A stretch of DNA of 64,000 nucleotides, from assembly GCF_047948215.1 (NCBI RefSeq), contig NC_134464.1:37705520-37769519 (forward strand), read 5' to 3'. The notes beneath the pieces were generated by a model. The model was not told the DNA's origin. It saw nothing but the letters and a program-made list of their open reading frames with translations, and searched no databases. This DNA comes from Lycorma delicatula (lineage: Eukaryota; Arthropoda; Insecta; Hemiptera; Fulgoridae). The translations under genes and the position numbers were made by a program. This document shows positions 11,221-22,800 of this stretch, in pieces. Each line of letters begins with the position of its first letter. Position 1 is the first letter of the stretch.

Positions 11221-11900
11221 ATGACTCAAAATTGTGTAAATGAGGTGGGTGCCTTTTTTTATGTATGTGGTGAGTTTACTGTAAAATTAAATTGCAAAAA
11301 CATTCCACCATTAATTAAAAAAGCATATCATTTGTATTTTCAGTGTAAAATTGATCAGGATACAACATGGGCTCCTTATATAGTATGCACTAATTGTTCT
11401 GTATATTTAAGAGGATGGCTGAAAGGTATACGGAAGGCTTTGCCATTTGGTGGACCTATGGCTTGACGTGAACCAAAGGATCATGTAACTGATTTTACTT
11501 TTGCATTGATCAATGCATTCACTGACCTACCCTTTAGCTATATTTAATATGTATTATTGTATTCAGTTATTCTTCAGATGAGGAACTACACTGACATGAA
11601 CAGTAACATCTACAAATATTACACATAAAACATGTCATCGTTAATTAAGAATATACTCAAAATATGACTAATTGTGTTCTTAATTAATATTCGTGAATCA
11701 GTGTTATGATGCAAAAAAGTTGGGTTATGTGATTCAACATCTTTCATTTCTGGTCCTCCAGCCAACCGATATGGGAAGATTTATTGTGACACTCTTTAAT
11801 TTCAGATTGTACTTAGTCATATCATTTAAAACTTCAATAATACAGTAAGAGCAATTGATAACATTGCTGTCTATGCATGGGAATTGGTTTGTAACAATGA
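11221..11900 (+). pseudogene. Relic of an unnamed multicopy insect protein family (Cys-rich N-terminus)
   Basis: The first 81 codons are open and contain YVCGEF, KKAYHLYFQCK, WAPYIVCTNC and ALPFGGPM. I recall a repeated insect family with the pattern CxxCGE, then KKAYxLYFGCKxGDQDKxWAPHxxCxxC, then PFxVPMxWREP. The spaced cysteine pairs suggest metal binding. After a TGA that replaces the tryptophan of the 'MxWREP' block, homologous sequence continues as REPKDHVTDF and degrades, with faint matches to about 11900. The family is multicopy and probably mobile-element-associated, but I know of no established function. The start was chosen at the ATG before the first cysteine. Confidence 0.5.
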
Positions 11901-14160
11901 CTATCTTTACATCATTTAAGTAAATTATTTTAATTAATTTTATATTTAATTACTATTGTTTTGATTTATGGGACTTATTGTATTTATATTGTTATTGATA
12001 TATATTACTAACTTAAGGTTTTGAGTCACTATAACAATTACCAAGATATGAAATTAAATATCAGTAATAAAATAGTCAATTTACCAAAAAGGGTAAACAA
12101 AATACTACCTATAAATTACATAAAAAAGATAAAATTAAATCATTTTAAAAATAATAATTTAATGTTTAATAACGTTAAAGGTTATGTAATGTTAAATATG
12201 TACCAACTTATAGGTAAACTGCTGACGTATCAAATTTGAAACTACCTGCAATATCTGAGCTTATCGGTGATAAAATTTAACTTATTAAGCATATACAGGA
12301 TCATTACAAAACAGATTTTTACTTAGGAAATGTATAAAAACAATTTAAAAATACAGGGTAGTAATTTGAATTTACTCATATTTAAATATAATAGGGAAAA
12401 TATCAAGAGATGATACCATGTGTTTGTACTAAAACAATACTACTTCTATTACGATGCTATTCATAATAATAACATATTTTAATTTAAATATAGTTACTTC
12501 TACAATTACTAATGGTATTAATACATTTGAACTTCAGTTATATAATGTAGACATTAACAAAAGGTTATAAATGGAGTAATTGATAAAAATAATAAGAAAA
12601 TAATATTCAAGATAAATTAATTCATTACCTTGTATTAAACCAGCTTCAGATAATGATAAAAATCAAGCCTTAATCCATACACTGCTGCAATACCAAAAAA
12701 TTGTCATTAATATGATGTAACATCACATCATGAAACTGAATGAATTTGACGATGGACTAAAAACAGCGTTTATTTCACTGGCAGGTCAATGAATGCATTA
12801 CTTGATGTCAGATCTTTAATTATACATTAACAAAATGTATAGGCTTGATGCAACTATCGGTTTATCTGTATAGTACAGCTGAATTTAATTCTTACAATTG
12901 ACTAATGATCTGTTTTCTAATTTCAATTTTTATTTGTATTTATGATTTGATTCCATTTAATTATTTAAATATATTTATTCATGACATATAAATAGATAGA
13001 AATTCTTCTTCATATCTTGGTATTTGTATTATATTGATACCAAATAAGATTGTGATTTATCGTAAAAGGATAATGTTAAAAATAGTATAAAATGCAATCT
13101 TGAAACTGCATTTTGGTTACAGGAGACATATTATCACTAGAGGAATTGATAGAGGCTCAATGTCTTTTACAGTGCATTATCTTTATTTCTGTTGTTTCAC
13201 TTGGTAAATTTACAGACTGGTCAGCTACCACCTTTCTCAAGTAATTCCTTCATCAACATTTTCTGCTTATGTAACAGTCTTAATAAACTAATAGTTCGTT
13301 ATGACAGAAAGAGGTCTGAGGCTTTGATTAACTGTACAATGATTCATTATGGCGGACAGAGTTTGAGGCTTTGATTAAATTGTACATCACATCCATTCCC
13401 ATTTTATGATTCATGGAAGAGAGCAATTAAAGATTCAATTACTGCTTAATAGGACAGACAATCTTGTCTTCAACAATACACTGTTGTACCGACAGAAGCC
13501 AGTTTCTACTTCCGTCCTACACTTTTGATTTAAATAAATAACACTATTACAGAATCACTTTCGTTAAAATACTGTTTTATGGAATGTTTACTTATGTTTC
13601 ATTTGACCCATTGATGTATTGTATACATCAATCGTATTTTACTTCTCCTAACCTTTGTGTTAGACATTTGATATTAATTGTGAAGAATTCTCTGAAATGG
13701 TACCCAGATTTATTGGGTTCCTGACAAGTTTGTAACAGTTGTGGTCTAAAGGTCTACTAAAAGGGACCTATAAACTAATTATCTTTGTTACCAATCATAA
13801 GAGATTGAATTAAATGATAGTATGTAATAACCTATTTTTTTTAAGTTCATATGATATTTGAAACAATATTTTATTAGATTTGGTATTTATGGTACTGTAT
13901 TATCATGTAATTTCATTTGTTTGTACTCATTATATGCTTATTGATATTTTCTTAAATATTGTATTAATGTATATTTTAAAATGCATACTTATAATGATGC
14001 AATTGTAATTTTCACTTTCAAATTGCTTCCCTACTCTTATATAATACAGACTGTTGTACGGCATACAGATACAAATACATACAACATAAACATACATACA
14101 AAATACAATGCAAACATATAGAGTATTTCCTACATAGGCTAAAGGTTACTTTCGTTGTAT
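11901..14160. other. Non-coding stretch without recognisable elements
   Basis: A short repeat of GAGGCTTTGATTAA occurs twice near 13317-13375. No coding family, RNA gene or transposon end could be named. Confidence 0.4.
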
Positions 14161-14212
14161 TGAGGCACCAAGATGGTACTCAACATTTGCTTGAGGTTGA
14201 GTCCCAAGCTTT

Positions 14213-14530
14213 TGTACATCTTGAAGGCCCCACGAACAACACTGTCAAAGAAATCCTAGAGTTATGTGATGACTCTAGGTACAATCTCCATTGGCACCAT
14301 GATTTCTCTGGCCGATGGATACACCTCGACGCATAAGGCTCCACAAACAACATTACTAAAAAAATAGTAGAGCTTTGTGATTGTAGATACAACCAATCTA
14401 TAGGTTTAGCCTACCCTAGAAAATGTATACTAATTTTCATTGGCATCAGATTGTCCTGGCCAATGGATACATCTTAACACGTAAGGCATCATAATATCAT
14501 CATAACAACATAATAAAGAAATCCTACATT
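14213..14530. repeat. Degenerate tandem repeat, three partial units of about 110-148 bp
   Basis: The block CATTGGCACCATGATTTCTC at about 14288 recurs in diverged form at about 14436 (CATTGGCATCAGATTGTCCT). Each is followed by TGGCC(A/G)ATGGATACA and then by a CG/CACGTAAGGC-type end or its variant. CCCCACGAACAACACTGTCA at about 14229 recurs as CTCCACAAACAACATTACTA at about 14339, and a third, weaker copy lies after 14487. Differences between units indicate an old duplication. Origin unknown. Confidence 0.6.
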
Positions 14531-14534
14531 CGTG

Positions 14535-15404
14535 CTATAAAATTATTATAAGATGTTATTAATACATATAAATTATATATTTTATAAAAAAATATAATTA
14601 ATATAAGATGTTATTATAACATAAACTAAAGTTATATCCCATAACTAGTACCTAGTAGTCCAGCTTTGATTAAATCAAAGTTTACTAATCTTGGCTTGTC
14701 AAAGGAGAGGGTCATTAACCAAGAGCCCAAGATAGTTTACCCACCTTTCTTCTCTACCGGTAGCTTTAAGTAAAATATCAGGAGCTTAATTTTTAAAAAT
14801 ATCAACTCAACTTGACCCCTACCCAGATCTTATTGAGTTAAATGTTTATTGGCAGTTCATATAGAAGCAGTATATTAGTTTTGATGACTTTTGATGTTTA
14901 CTATTGATATTGTCATTGGAGTGTTGTTCACACACTAAAAGGTTAGGTTATGTAAAGTTAGTGTGCAATCGTCTGTAATGTTAATGTCGGTTAATTGGAT
15001 ATTTGTTAAACATGTTTTTACCTTACATTTTAAGAGCAGTGTTAGCTGTTTATTGTGCATTAGAAGGGAGAAGAAATTAACATTTTCTTTCTAACCTCCT
15101 CTACAGTAAGTTTGTTTTTAAAACCTAACATCCTTAGCAAGTATTTGGATTTCTGCAATCGTGGATACTGTGAATATAATCAAGAATAATATTCCCCATT
15201 ATATTTCTCAATTGAAGTATAATTGAAAAAAAAATGAATGAGACTTTAGTAAATCTAGAAAAAATATTTTACCATTCTTTCATATCAAACTGAGATTAAT
15301 AAAATATTCTGTAAAACCTACGAAGGACAGTCAAGGATTCTTTTATACAAGGCAGAAATTAAAGAAGGGATTTTTATTGACCCACAAATAAGGGTGTGCT
15401 CTGG
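14535..15404. other. Non-coding stretch
   Basis: Contains one near-palindrome around 14660 (CTTTGATTAAATCAAAG). No coding or transposon signal was recognised. Confidence 0.4.
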
Positions 15405-15407
15405 TAG

Positions 15408-16365
15408 TTTTTTTTTTTTTTAATCCCATCCCCCTAGGACCGGACCCACTGCAGAAGCACACTCGGTCCTAGAGGTACCACTGCCTCTAACCTTCCGGAC
15501 GACCATGCCGTCCCCGGCACGGGGTACCACCCAGTCAGTCAGGACTAGGTCTTCCCAATTGCCTGCTTCAAATCAGAGGTACACCACACGGGACCTCCGA
15601 TTGGGTCTCGGTCTTTACACTACTCACCCTAGGAGAACCTGCACACTCATCGGAAGTGCGACACCTCTGCATCACACTCCTCATGAACGGGGCTATCCAG
15701 CCACACCCTACACTACCCCACTAGGTAACATCCTCTTCCTCTCAAACTCCCTCCATCGCCTTCCTTTTCAGAATGTTGCCCACCGTCTTACCAATTAGGT
15801 TTCTGGGGCTATGTAACATTGCCTTTATCACATTATCTGGTGTTATGGCACCAACAATAGCCAGCACTTCCCTCCTAGCCTTCTCCCATCTAAAACAGTT
15901 AAACACCATGTGTTCAACCGTATCGCATAGCCCCCAATACCTACACTCTGGTGACCTCTTCCTCTTCCTATCATAGAGGAACTTATTAAAACAGCCATGG
16001 CCAGTCAAGAATTGTGTCAATTCATAGTTGACCTCACCATGTTTCCTGACCAGCCATGGCTTTATCTGCGGCATTAGCCTCCTCGTCCAGTTACCCACCT
16101 GACTCCTTGACCACCTTTGCTGCCTCTTATCCATCATTTCCCCTTTTGCCTGACTCTTCGGTTGCCCTTCTGCTCTTTCTACCATTTCATCCGCTGCAAG
16201 ATCCCACGGCGACATCCCAGCTATCACCAACACCGCCTTGGTCGAGACTGTACGATACGCCCTAACTGCCCCAATAGCCAAGGGCCCCTGAAGGCTTAAC
16301 AATTGGTTCCGGGCCTTCTTCTTCTTCAATGCACATTTCCATGCCGGAACCGCATACATGATGAC
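15408..16365 (-). mobile_element. R1-like LINE, 5'-truncated 3' end
   Basis: This GC-richer segment encodes the C-terminal end of an R1-type protein on the minus strand. It has a 3' UTR of about 320 bases and ends in a run of T on the plus strand (about 15408-15421), which is the poly(A) tail. The right border near 16360 cuts into the coding sequence, as expected for 5' truncation. I found no convincing target-site duplication. Confidence 0.75.
15742..16359 (-). pseudogene. C-terminal part of R1-like reverse transcriptase protein
   Basis: The 205 open codons begin inside the protein at a MYAVPAW block, corresponding to the 'LYGAxxW' block after the polymerase domain. They continue with RAYRTVSTKAVLVIAGMSP, which matches the 'R.YRTVSxxAxxVLAGxxP' region of R1/TRAS-like LINEs. 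Near the end is a zinc-knuckle block, SPECRYWGLCDTVEHMVFNC, of the Cx3-4CxxxxHxxxxC kind. The endonuclease and polymerase domains are missing. This piece has no stops, so the insertion is fairly recent, but it cannot be active. The first Met is an internal residue and not a real start. Confidence 0.8.
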
Positions 16366-16559
16366 GATGCACTTTTACAGTATTTTTTGTCCCCTCTACA
16401 ATGTAATATTAGTCAATACTATTCAAAGTTGATTCAGATTATCAATAAACCATTGATATTTATCAGAAACTCAAATACAATTTAAATTAATTATGAAAAA
16501 CACAATTTAATAGTTCCTTAAAGGGGCAAAATAAAATTGTTAGAGGTTGCACATATTCA

Positions 16560-17115
16560 TTTTTTAACTGAACAAATTAATCATTACCTTAACAATGTAA
16601 TGGATTAATTTAAGAAGCATATTAATTAAATGCTTCCCATTGACATCAATGCAGCATTCATCCCATCTGACTACTGTATCTTGAACATTTTCTAATATTG
16701 CTTTAATTTTTTGACAACTATCGTAACTCTTAATTCATTTGGAATGTTTATTGTGACAGATACCATGATCTTCAAATGGCTCTGTAGGTAAAAGTGTATT
16801 GGATTTAATTCTGGTGACCAAGGAGGTTGCCAACTAAACGCAAAGTGAAATCCACTCTTCAGGAAAATGATTATTTAGAACACCTGATATTAGAAAAATG
16901 TGCAGAAGCACCATTGTACAATTGAATCTTACTTGTTGTATATATTCTAGAGAAATATTTTTCCAGTATATCATGATATGTGTTTGTGAGAAACTTATTA
17001 TGTCCATTAAATATGTTAGAGCCAATCAGCTTGTCTCTAAAAATATCTGCCCATATACTGATAGAAACCCAATGTTGGTGCTAATAGAAAAGTAGTGTAG
17101 GGTAGATTTTCTTCC
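16560..17115 (-). pseudogene. Decayed IS630/Tc1-type transposase (C-terminal half)
   Basis: On the minus strand, in changing frames, the family blocks appear in order: WADIF-type start, NGASAHFS (from the 'HDGAPAHFS' catalytic block, here with the Asp lost), LNNHFPEEW, then PPWSPELNPI (from 'PPRSPDLNPLDF', the last catalytic acidic block, altered). Near the end, VRWDECCIDVNGKH-type residues are recognisable. This matches the insect transposases often annotated as Tc3-like. Frame changes, stops and lost catalytic residues show it is dead. Confidence 0.6.
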
Positions 17116-18124
17116 CCCAAAAATAATTAATATGGAAACTGTGTTTTTCTTACCTAGTAATTTCAATCATTTCTTGATTTATATCCAAGTTAGATTTATA
17201 TTTCATAGAAAAGTAGTAATTAATTACTCTAATGTTTTTTACTCTGTTCAAAACACTAAGATTAACTGTGTTCTAATTTTTTAAACTTGTAAAGAGTTTT
17301 ACAGAACAGCTGATTGAAGTATTTTGACTAAGTGGAAGAGATAAAAACTTGGTGATATATTGAACAATAATAATTATTATATTTATATTTGAGCAATAAT
17401 AATTATTTTAGTAGTATTAACTAATATTTTCATGCAGTAATGATAAAAAATGGCGTGAGATTTGTTTTTTTATTTAAGCATAGACACACTTTCATATGTC
17501 GTATGATGTGTGTCAACATTCTACAGCCGTGTTATGTTTGTTATTAGCATTTAAAATGCAGGTGGTATGCTTTCATTCCACTACCATTTCATCCAAATTT
17601 ATCTCAAAGCATCTTTGATCTGTACAAAAAGTTGAAAGGAATTTCTGGGTGGAAAATAATTTTTAAGTGTTAATGAACTGAAAGAAACAGCCAACTAGTG
17701 GTGGTTAAATGGCTTGGTGATAAGTATTTTGAAGCTTGTGGATTAGTACGATCAGTGTCTTTGTTTGTGATGATTATAAAGGAAATGCATAAATAGCTAG
17801 CCTAGTGAAACAATTTAACTGTAACATATTAATATTACATTTTATTTATGATGAAACAGTATTATGTCCAAGGAAGCCTTCATGGGTAAGTTAATTGTGA
17901 TAGATAACAAATTTGTCTAAGATGACAGCATAAAGTAGGTTGCATCTGAAAGAATTTAGACAACAATTCATGATTTTTTCAAGGTGTAATGAAAGCAGTT
18001 TAATAATATTGTAATTAGGGATAGTACAACTGTATTAATGAAGAGTCATAGTAAAAAATTAAAGTTAAAATAACATGGAATGTAGTAGAGAATTAAGCTA
18101 AGATATCAATACATGTTAAAATAT
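17116..18124. other. Non-coding stretch
   Basis: No recognisable element or coding signal. Confidence 0.4.
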
Positions 18125-18340
18125 AGAGAGTTTTAAGGTTCAAGTCTTTGTAAAGCAGTTGCTTTTATATGGATTTGAATGCTATACTGTGGATACCAGG
18201 GTTCTTTGGTGGTTGGGTTTTAATTAACCATGTGTCCCAGGAGCTGTTGACCTGAGTCTGTTTCAGACTACATATTTACCAGTATATTTATATTTACATT
18301 GCATCACGTTATCAGGCCTGGCAAGCCAGTAGCAGCAATT
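18125..18340 (+). mobile_element. tRNA-derived SINE, 5'-truncated copy
   Basis: The body shares its order of blocks with the SINE at 37592-37898: a B-box-like GGTTCAAGTCT (18138-18148), GTAAAGCAGTTGCTTTTAT, TGGATACC, TTCTTTGGTGGTTGGG, TTAACCA and a GAGTCTGTTTCAGACTACA-type block. The A-box end is missing and the 3' part diverges. Confidence 0.7.
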
Positions 18341-19090
18341 GCATTTCCCTATACTCACACACCCAGATTCAGCAGTAGCTGAAAAACTGTTTGGAGAAAT
18401 ATACATATATATTGCATGCAATACATATGTGACTTTTAGATTTAAATTAAAAACTGTTACAAGAACAATAAAAATTAACTCCCTCCTGCCAATGGCAAAG
18501 CAACTTTGCATATGTTACAAATTCATTAGTTTTATGGATAACTTTTGCAACTGTTATCATCCTAAATTGTCATACAAGGTATTTTTTATAACCTTCTATT
18601 ACATAAGATAATAAAAGAATGTTCTTTTCAAATATGTAATGACTATTATATATTACAAAAACAAAATTATTAATAAATTGTGTAGGCTGAAGATTAAACA
18701 GATATATAAAATTGGATCAGAAATGTTTTACTTTTATTATCATGTGCAAAGGTTCATATTTATTAAAAGAATTTTCTATTTTTTGTATTAAAAGTTATTT
18801 AGTGCTTAAGACTCTTCAGAGATAATGGCATATTTTTCAAAGTATTTTTAGAAATAATCAGGAAAGTTGTGGTAGATTTTATTTTATAATTATCTTGATG
18901 AACAATCATTACTATGATTGAATATTACCATATTAGTCAGATTAAATGCTCTTTACTATTTGATCTTTTGGTACAAATTGGTAATTAAAAACATAAAATA
19001 AAAAAATAAGGATTTCATGAAACTATTTCTTGTCTGTTTAGTCTGTTTGTCTGTTTACATAGAAATGTAAATTGTAAATATTGTTTATCT
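18341..19090. other. AT-rich non-coding stretch
   Basis: No recognisable element. Confidence 0.4.
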
Positions 19091-19091
19091 A

Positions 19092-19136
19092 TTTATTATT
19101 ATATTATTATTATTATTATTACTATTATTATATTAA
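19092..19136. repeat. (TTA)n microsatellite
   Basis: A run of mostly TTA/ATT units directly before the CR1-like LINE. Confidence 0.85.
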
Positions 19137-19140
19137 TACA

Positions 19141-20235
19141 TGTGACTGTATAAAAAATTACCACATAAACTGTAATTGTGAACATCTCCAGAATGCTGAC
19201 AAATACAAATATTTGGGTGTACATTTTGACCCTCTTTTTAGATGGGATCACCATATAAAACATATATGTAAAAATTTAAGAGCGGTTGCTATGAAATTCC
19301 ACCACATCTTACCCCTATTACCGATTCATTGTAAACGCTTCATCCTTGTTTGAATCTGTTATTCGATACGGCTTGGGGATCAGCCGCAGAATATCTCATA
19401 AATAAAATAAATATAATACAAAATTGGGTTCCCTCAATGATATTGCTTGTTATGATTCTGATAACAATTGTGACACCAATTCAAATAATCTTACAAGGTT
19501 TCTGTCAGCTAGAGGTCTATTTAAATTCTTAATTATTTTTAAGAACTTTTACAACAGTGAATACAAAGTAAATGTAAAAAGTGGATACAATTTGAGAGCA
19601 ATTAGGTTTATTACGGATAGATATAATAATACTTACGGTAAACAATTAAAGAAGTATGTTGCTCCTGCATTACTTAATTCTTTACCGAATCACCTCAATA
19701 ATGTAAAAATGAAAAAAGTGATTTAAAAAACTTCTCATTGAATGGGCGTTAACTATAACGTAGTTAGGTACTAACAGGATTCATGTTGGATTTATACTGG
19801 CAGTCCAGATAATTATAACATGATTATAGTTATTATTTTAATGTTAATAATTATTATAAATCAATAAATAATGTATTGTTGAATGCTTAAAGCTTAGTTA
19901 TTTATTTTCTATGTATTGTTGAATGCTTAAAGCTTAGTTATTTATTTTCTTTATGTAATTGTTGCAACAAGATATTAATTGTTGTAATTAAGTATAGTTT
20001 TGTTTCTTAAATATAGTTTTAGTTACTAAACCTAATACATAACAAATATTTAAGAAATAATTTGTTCATTAGTTTAATTTTGTTAAATTAATTTTTATAA
20101 TTGTACTACTATTATAACTATTAGAAAAAAAACCTAATAATTCTTTAGTATATCTGTCGACAGACTTAGTTCTGACAGATGATAATGTATGTTTTAAGTT
20201 GTAAATAAAATAAAAAATAAAAAAATTATAGATAA
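19141..20235 (+). mobile_element. CR1/L2-like LINE, 5'-truncated 3' end
   Basis: In three frames the segment gives a continuous reverse transcriptase C-terminus: KYLGVHFDPLFRWDHHIK (the 'KYLGVxxDxxLxWxxHI' block, about 19205-19260), then NSVIRYGLG, INKINIIQNWV, and RFLSARGLFKF to LLNSLPNHL (to about 19725). No RNase H domain follows, which argues against the I clade. At least two frameshifts are present. The 3' UTR contains two identical 40-bp units (19871-19950) and ends in an AAATAAAAT-rich tail near 20200-20235. Confidence 0.65.
19871..19950. repeat. Two perfect tandem copies of a 40-bp unit
   Basis: Bases 19871-19910 and 19911-19950 are identical; each unit starts ATGTATTGTTGAATGC and ends TTATTTATTTTCT. 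They lie in the 3' UTR of the CR1-like LINE. Confidence 0.95.
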
Positions 20236-20269
20236 ATAATGTGAATATACACACGTATATTCACATTAT
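20236..20269. repeat. Perfect 14-bp hairpin
   Basis: ATAATGTGAATATA (20236-20249) is the exact reverse complement of 20256-20269, with a 6-base loop. It directly follows the LINE tail. No function is implied. Confidence 0.9.
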
Positions 20270-21120
20270 GTGTGTATGTGTATATACATAATTATGTCAT
20301 ATGCAGAGAGATTTTATTTTATAATATAAAAATTATGATAAAATTATAGTGATTATTTTTTTTTGTATATATAATGTTTATTATACAGAGATATTAAAAA
20401 GGAAGTATAAATAGATTTTAGTATATTTAATTATTTTTATTAACAATTGTCTTCTTCATTTTAAATAATTACTGTAAGCATAAAAAAGTAATTTATTAAA
20501 AATAATAAAATTAATAAATTAAAATATATTGAAATGTTGCAAGATCTTTTTAAAATTTATAAATTTTACAACACTATACTCTAAAAATACTCAACTACAG
20601 TTGAGTGTTGTATGAATTAACCGTAAAATAAATTTTAAAAACCAATTGATTTATTTAGTTGTGTTATTATTATTATTTATTATTATTATTATTATTGTAA
20701 TTTGCAAACAGAATATAAAATTTTTAAATTAAGATGTTTATGCACGATATATACATTAATACTTTATGTATTTTCAATTTATTAAATTCTTATTATATTG
20801 TATATTGAAGTAAATAATTTAAAAAATCATATTTACATCATAAATGGTAAATGTAGATGAATAATAAAAAATAATTATTATATATTTTCTGCAATATTAT
20901 CAAATTTAGTTTTATTAAATAATGATAATAACTATTACGAAATAAATTATTATAAAAGAAATTGTTATATTAGATTGAAAAAGATGAGAAATATAGTGCT
21001 TGTTTATGATTTATATGTTATTATTGTAATTTATTTATTTATTATATTTGAAATAATATGTTTTTAATAAATATATAAAGTATTTGCATCTCTTATGTTC
21101 AAACGTTCTTTCCATCGCAT
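20270..21120. other. AT-rich stretch with (TTA)n run
   Basis: A TTA/ATT microsatellite lies at about 20663-20697. Nothing else was recognised. Confidence 0.5.
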
Positions 21121-21222
21121 GGTCTTTTCTATAGGTCTTTTATAAATCATAATAATCATAATGGTTTGCTATTAGTGTTTTTGGTTGTCAGTAACATGTG
21201 TACCTACCGATAGTGTCAGGGC

Positions 21223-22720
21223 ATGCTGATTGCAATCTGTGGCTGTAGTTTAGCATCATATACAGACTCGTTATTTGGTTTTCATTTGCAGTGTATATGG
21301 TACAGGTTTCTGCGAACATGTACCACCTCACCGCAGCGAAGAGGTGGCAATGACTTCTGGTTGTATGCCCCTGTAACGAGTAAGGGAATACTCCCTGCTA
21401 GTCCTACTTGCGTTCTTTTCAGAACGAGGGACATAATCCGTGGTTATTTTATAACTGATCCAGAAGCGGCTAAGAGGTACAAAGAGAGACAGGGGAATAT
21501 CTTAGGTCCCCAGCTGCCCGTACTTGCTGTGGGCAGTCGTCACAACTGTGGGCTTGCCCAAAGTTTACCTAGGAGGAAGACAGTGAGAATAGCGTTAGTT
21601 ATGGCCAGTCAGGTCAGGGAATCTTCGGCCATGCAAGAAGCAGTATTCCAAGTTGTAGTAAAGAAGTCTGGGTGGAAGAGGAAGCCGGAGCCTGTTCCTT
21701 CGACTTTGTTGGAGGATAAGGTTTCCGACATGGATACAGGGACACCCACCCAGGTTAAACCCAATCCTGTAGTTGAGCTTTTAAGAAAGCGAAGGACAGA
21801 CCCGGCAGTTCTGTCCTGTTGATCAAGGCACCCCAGGGTGACCTAGACTACCTCATTGAGTTTCTGGAGCTCCCTAGTAGCGTGGGCTCAGGTGCGAGGA
21901 AGAAAATTCTTCCTCAATTAGTGAAAATTAAAGAGGCCCTCTCTGTTGTGCTAGAGGGGTACGAGACCTTGGCCTCCAAGCCCAAGGAGGTCAAAGTGCT
22001 TCAGAAGCCAGTTTTTGCCTCAGAACAGCCCGGGGCTATGTTGAGGTCGTCTGTGGTAAAAGGGAGGCCAGCCAGGCCAAGAAACCCGAGGTGTTGTTTG
22101 TCAACAAGCTACAGGGTTCCACCAAGACAAATGTCAACGTCAAGAAGTACTTACAGGCTGCCCTTCGTGACAGCCGAAAGGGCCTTAAAATTAGGGACAT
22201 AAAAGAGACCAGCAAGAGTCTAGTTGTGGTAACGGATTACAAGGAGAAAATCCGAGTCATCCAGGACTCTCCTGCAGTGAAGAAGCTTAAGGTCAAGGTT
22301 GACCTCAAGCGCGGTCGTAGGTCCCGTGTCACAATCTATGACATAGACCGCAGTCTCTCTGATGAGAAAGTTTGATCCTGATTAGGTATCAGAACACCGT
22401 CTTGGAAGAGGGTATGCTCAAGAAAGAATACACGCTAATTTTCAAGACAGGGAAACGTGATGCCCCACGGTATCATGGTGTGTTCGAGTTAGGCGCTGGT
22501 CTCTTCCAGAAGTTTCTGTCTGAGGATAGTCTTTTTGGACTTGGCATCCTGCCGCGTCAAGGAGTACCTTGACGTACAGAGATGCTTCAAATGTTGTCGA
22601 TTCGGCCACAGGGCCAAATTCTGTAAGTATGCGTCGGTCTGGGCACATTGTGGTGAGGGGGGCCACTAGCGTGACGATTGTCCGCCAAAAATGAGGCTCC
22701 AACTTGCGTTAACAGTAAAG
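21223..22720 (+). pseudogene. ORF1 (gag-like, zinc knuckles) of the R1-like LINE
   Basis: Open pieces in different frames (21223-21819, 21819-22202, 22091-22374, 22372-22572) join into a basic gag-like protein. Its central part includes VNKLQGSTKTNVNVKKYLQ and LKVKVDLKRGRRSRVTIYDI, as in R1-type ORF1. It ends in CCHC knuckles at about 22585-22690: the first, CFKCCRFGHRAKFC, is intact; the second, WAHCGEGGH, has lost its first Cys to Trp; a third, degenerate one follows. At least three frameshifts are present. In active relatives the protein packages the element RNA. Confidence 0.7.
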
Positions 22721-22800
22721 GTTGCGCAATAGTCATAGGCACTCCGTAAATAGCAAGGAGTGTGGTTGTTACAAGAGAGCAGTCGAGATTTATTTCAACT

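Noticed and set aside
12021..12239. Plus-strand frame rich in Asn, Lys and Ile
   Set aside because: Composition is that expected from random AT-rich DNA.
14650..14675. Near-palindrome CTTTGATTAAATCAAAG as an operator site
   Set aside because: A single short AT-rich palindrome in insect non-coding DNA is expected by chance.
15505..16299. Several open plus-strand frames opposite the R1-like LINE end
   Set aside because: They are antisense shadows of the minus-strand coding sequence; composition follows the real frame on the other strand.
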